Of a stretch of DNA of 8,130 nucleotides, positions 6,221-8,130 are shown one piece after another. The DNA lies in assembly GCA_010024525.1 (NCBI GenBank), contig RGGS01000048.1, forward strand, positions 1 through 8,130. The letters run 5' to 3'. Position 1 is the first letter of the stretch. Each line of letters starts with the position of its first letter. The notes beneath the pieces are model-generated. The model made no database searches, was not told the DNA's origin, and saw only the letters and a list, made by a program, of their open reading frames with translations. The stretch is from Verrucomicrobiota bacterium. Its GTDB lineage: Bacteria > Verrucomicrobiota > Verrucomicrobiia > Methylacidiphilales > Verrucolacustridaceae. The position numbers and the translations under genes were made by a program.

Positions 6221-7447
6221 ATGAAAATCGTTCTGGCATACTCCGGAGGTCTCGACACTTCCGTGCTACTCGCTTGGCTTAAGGAGAACTACCAGGCCGA
6301 GGTCATCGCCTTTTGCGCCAACATCGGGCAGGAGGAGGAGTTGCGGGGTCTGAACGCCAAGGCGAAAAAGACCGGGGCCTCCAAAATCTATGTCGACGAT
6401 CTTCAGGAGGAGTTTGCCCGGGACTTTATTTTTCCGATGATGCGGGCGGGGGCGATTTACGAAGGGCAGTATTTTCTGGGTACTTCGATTGCCCGACCGC
6501 TGATTGCCAAACGGATGGTGGAGATTGCCCGAAAGGAAAAAGCGGAAGCCATCGCCCACGGGGCCACGGGCAAAGGAAATGATCAGGTACGGTTTGAGCT
6601 GACCGCGGCGGCACTCGCACCGGAGATTGAAGTGATCGCCCCCTGGCGGGATGAAAGATTCCGGGCGGACTTTCCCGGTCGGACGGAGATGATTCAATAC
6701 TGTGCGGAGCGGAAGATCCCCGTGCAGGCCACGGCAAAGAAACCCTATTCGATGGATCGGAATCTTTTGCATATCTCCTACGAGGCGGGAATTTTGGAGG
6801 ATCCCTGGTTCGATGCGTTTGCCCCATCCAACCGAAAGATGTTCACCCTTTCCGTCTCCCCGGAAGAGGCGCCGACCAAGCCGGAGTATGTGACGCTTGA
6901 GTTTCGGAAAGGGGATTGTGTGGCAGTGAACGGGAAAAAATTGTCGCCCTTGGGCGTGATGAGGGCCTTGAACAAGCTCGGAGGCAAACACGGGGTGGGA
7001 CGGGTGGATATGGTGGAGAACCGGTTCGTCGGCATGAAGAGTCGGGGGGTTTATGAGACTCCGGGCGGGGCCATTCTGCATTTTGCCCACCGGCAGATGG
7101 AGAGTCTGACGATGGATCGGGAGGTCATGCACATGCGGGACAGCCTGATTCCCAAATACAGCGAGCTGGTTTACTACGGCTTTTGGTTCGCTCCAGAGCG
7201 GTTGGCCCTGCAGGCCCTGGTGGAGGAGAGTCAGAGGAATGTGACGGGAACCGTCCGGGTGAAACTCTACAAAGGCGGCGTTTATGCGGCCGGAAGAAAG
7301 TCGAAGTTAAGTCTTTATAACCCCGAGATCGCCACGATGGAGGCGGACCCCACCAAGGCCTACAATCAGGACGATGCCACGGGATTTATCCGGCTGAACG
7401 GCCTACGGTTGAAGGTGGCGGCGAAGGTGGGAAAGAGAAAACTCTAG
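6221..7447 (+). CDS. argG: Argininosuccinate synthase
   Basis: This cytoplasmic enzyme joins citrulline and aspartate, using ATP cleaved to AMP, to give argininosuccinate, the penultimate step of arginine synthesis. At 408 residues it has the normal length of the roughly 400-residue ArgG class. The N-type ATP pyrophosphatase P-loop SGGLDTS is at 8-14. YEGQYFLGTSIARPLIAK (80-97) and HGATGKGNDQVRFE (113-126) line the citrulline/aspartate and ATP sites. SMDRNLLHISYE (177-188) and SRGVYETPGG (274-283) are further family signatures. The gene lies 33 bases after dxs on the same strand and may be the last cistron of that operon, although the functions are unrelated. No ribosome site is evident: the start is preceded by a pyrimidine-rich CTCTTTTTC tract. 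It ends against a convergent helicase gene. I see nothing broken in it. Confidence 0.98.
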   Translation: MKIVLAYSGGLDTSVLLAWLKENYQAEVIAFCANIGQEEELRGLNAKAKKTGASKIYVDDLQEEFARDFIFPMMRAGAIYEGQYFLGTSIARPLIAKRMVEIARKEKAEAIAHGATGKGNDQVRFELTAAALAPEIEVIAPWRDERFRADFPGRTEMIQYCAERKIPVQATAKKPYSMDRNLLHISYEAGILEDPWFDAFAPSNRKMFTLSVSPEEAPTKPEYVTLEFRKGDCVAVNGKKLSPLGVMRALNKLGGKHGVGRVDMVENRFVGMKSRGVYETPGGAILHFAHRQMESLTMDREVMHMRDSLIPKYSELVYYGFWFAPERLALQALVEESQRNVTGTVRVKLYKGGVYAAGRKSKLSLYNPEIATMEADPTKAYNQDDATGFIRLNGLRLKVAAKVGKRKL

Positions 7448-7453
7448 GTCTGG

Positions 7454-7489
7454 AACCTAAAACCCAAAAATACCTGCAGCCTTTAGGTT
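7454..7489. terminator. Possible bidirectional terminator between convergent genes
   Basis: AACCTAAA (7454-7461) and TTTAGGTT (7482-7489) form a perfect 8-base inverted repeat with a 20-base loop, in the 72-base gap between the convergent argG and helicase genes. The location is where a shared terminator is expected. The stem is short and AT-rich, the loop is long and no clear U run follows, so function is uncertain. Confidence 0.35.
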
Positions 7490-7519
7490 GAAGTTTACAG
7501 ACTCAAGGGAACAAAAAGA

Positions 7520-8130
7520 CTATCGCCTGCGGGCGCCAAAGCTGTAGCCACGAACGGTGCGGACGCCGCGAGTCCGGGTTTGGGCCACACTGTGACCTTC
7601 CTCAAACAAAGCAGTGTAACGGTAGGGGAAGTGATCCAGTTTTTTCCGGGGGATCTTCTGGCTGATGAGTCTTTCGACTGCCTCCACGTAGGCCAATTCC
7701 TCGGCCACAAAGAGGGTGAGGGCATCGCCCTCGGTGGCTGCCCGGCCGGTTCTTCCGATCCGGTGAACATAATCCTCAGGGTGTTGGGGGACATCGTAGT
7801 TGATGACATGGGTGACCCCGGCGATATCCAGGCCGCGGGCGGCGATATCGGTGGCCACGAGAATCGGGTATTTGCCGGAACGGAAACCGGCCAAGGCCTC
7901 GGTGCGTTCTCCTTGGGAGCGGTCGGAATGAAGAACACCCACCGGATGAGGGAGATTGGAGAGGCTGCCGGCGACTCGGTCCGAACCCATGCGGGTGCGG
8001 CAAAAAACGATGACGCTTTGGTATTGGGTTTTCTCCAGCAGGGCCAGGAGCAGTTCGTGCTTTTGGTCGGCGGCCACGGGATAGAGGGCGTGGGTGACCG
8101 TCTCGGCGGCTGATCGGCGAAGGCCGATCT
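7520..8130 (-). CDS. rhlE: DEAD-box ATP-dependent RNA helicase, C-terminal part (RhlE-like; cut by right edge)
   Basis: DEAD-box helicases unwind short RNA duplexes using ATP and act in ribosome assembly and RNA decay. The frame runs open off the right edge, so only the last 202 residues are seen, covering the RecA-like helicase domain 2. The N-terminal domain with the Q motif, Walker A and DEAD box lies outside. AETVTHALYPV (8-18) is the usual linker entry into domain 2. VIVFCRT (39-45) is motif IV, VATDIAARGLDI (91-102) is motif V and HRIGRTGRA (122-130) is motif VI. The tail after the core is short (about 65 residues) and ends in a basic GARRR. Overall it resembles RhlE, but the subfamily cannot be settled without domain 1. 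A GTG at 8077 is internal and not the true start. The gene is convergent with argG. Confidence 0.92.
   Translation of the reverse strand, partial: IGLRRSAAETVTHALYPVAADQKHELLLALLEKTQYQSVIVFCRTRMGSDRVAGSLSNLPHPVGVLHSDRSQGERTEALAGFRSGKYPILVATDIAARGLDIAGVTHVINYDVPQHPEDYVHRIGRTGRAATEGDALTLFVAEELAYVEAVERLISQKIPRKKLDHFPYRYTALFEEGHSVAQTRTRGVRTVRGYSFGARRR

Noticed and set aside
6266..7132. A 288-codon reverse-strand open frame over argG
   Set aside because: argG is unmistakable on the forward strand; the antisense product is rich in His, Pro, Arg and Gly, as expected for a shadow frame.
7580..8113. A 177-codon forward open frame opposite the helicase gene
   Set aside because: The reverse strand encodes helicase motifs IV, V and VI in one frame, so the forward frame is a shadow.

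Overview
The window is a compact, GC-rich stretch of bacterial chromosome in which housekeeping genes read almost entirely rightward. I see no insertion sequence, phage gene, tRNA, rRNA or CRISPR array. The organism is probably a Gram-negative bacterium. Several sequence details make me lean towards the Verrucomicrobiota/PVC group: a 1-deoxy-xylulose-5-phosphate synthase with a GDA rather than GDG cofactor motif, the SerA style, and dxs following xseB directly. This assignment is inference from remembered family patterns and was not searched.

Layout. Positions 1-822 hold the C-terminal half of D-3-phosphoglycerate dehydrogenase (serA), cut by the left edge. Positions 823-1114 are the only long non-coding stretch. 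It is AT-richer than its surroundings and carries four same-orientation 9-mers resembling DnaA boxes. Positions 1115-1822 encode a small secreted protein of the class D beta-lactamase/penicillin-recognising fold, with an altered active-site motif set. From 1873 to 6187 runs a tightly packed probable operon: a YmdB-type metallophosphoesterase, then xseA (4-base overlap), xseB and dxs. argG follows after 33 bases and ends at 7447. A short convergent gap with possible stem-loops separates it from a leftward DEAD-box RNA helicase gene (rhlE-like), cut by the right edge.

How the genes fit together. xseA and xseB encode the two subunits of exonuclease VII. dxs makes the first precursor of the MEP isoprenoid pathway. 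serA and argG belong to serine and arginine biosynthesis. The xseA-xseB-dxs order is a variant of the common xseB-ispA-dxs cluster, here without ispA. The YmdB homologue is translationally coupled to xseA.

The window is mostly ordinary, and I found no convincing new multi-gene system. The points most worth a second look are the atypical class D-like protein, the Asn-to-Asp change in the metal-binding GNH motif of the YmdB homologue, and the DnaA-box-like cluster at 940-1040.
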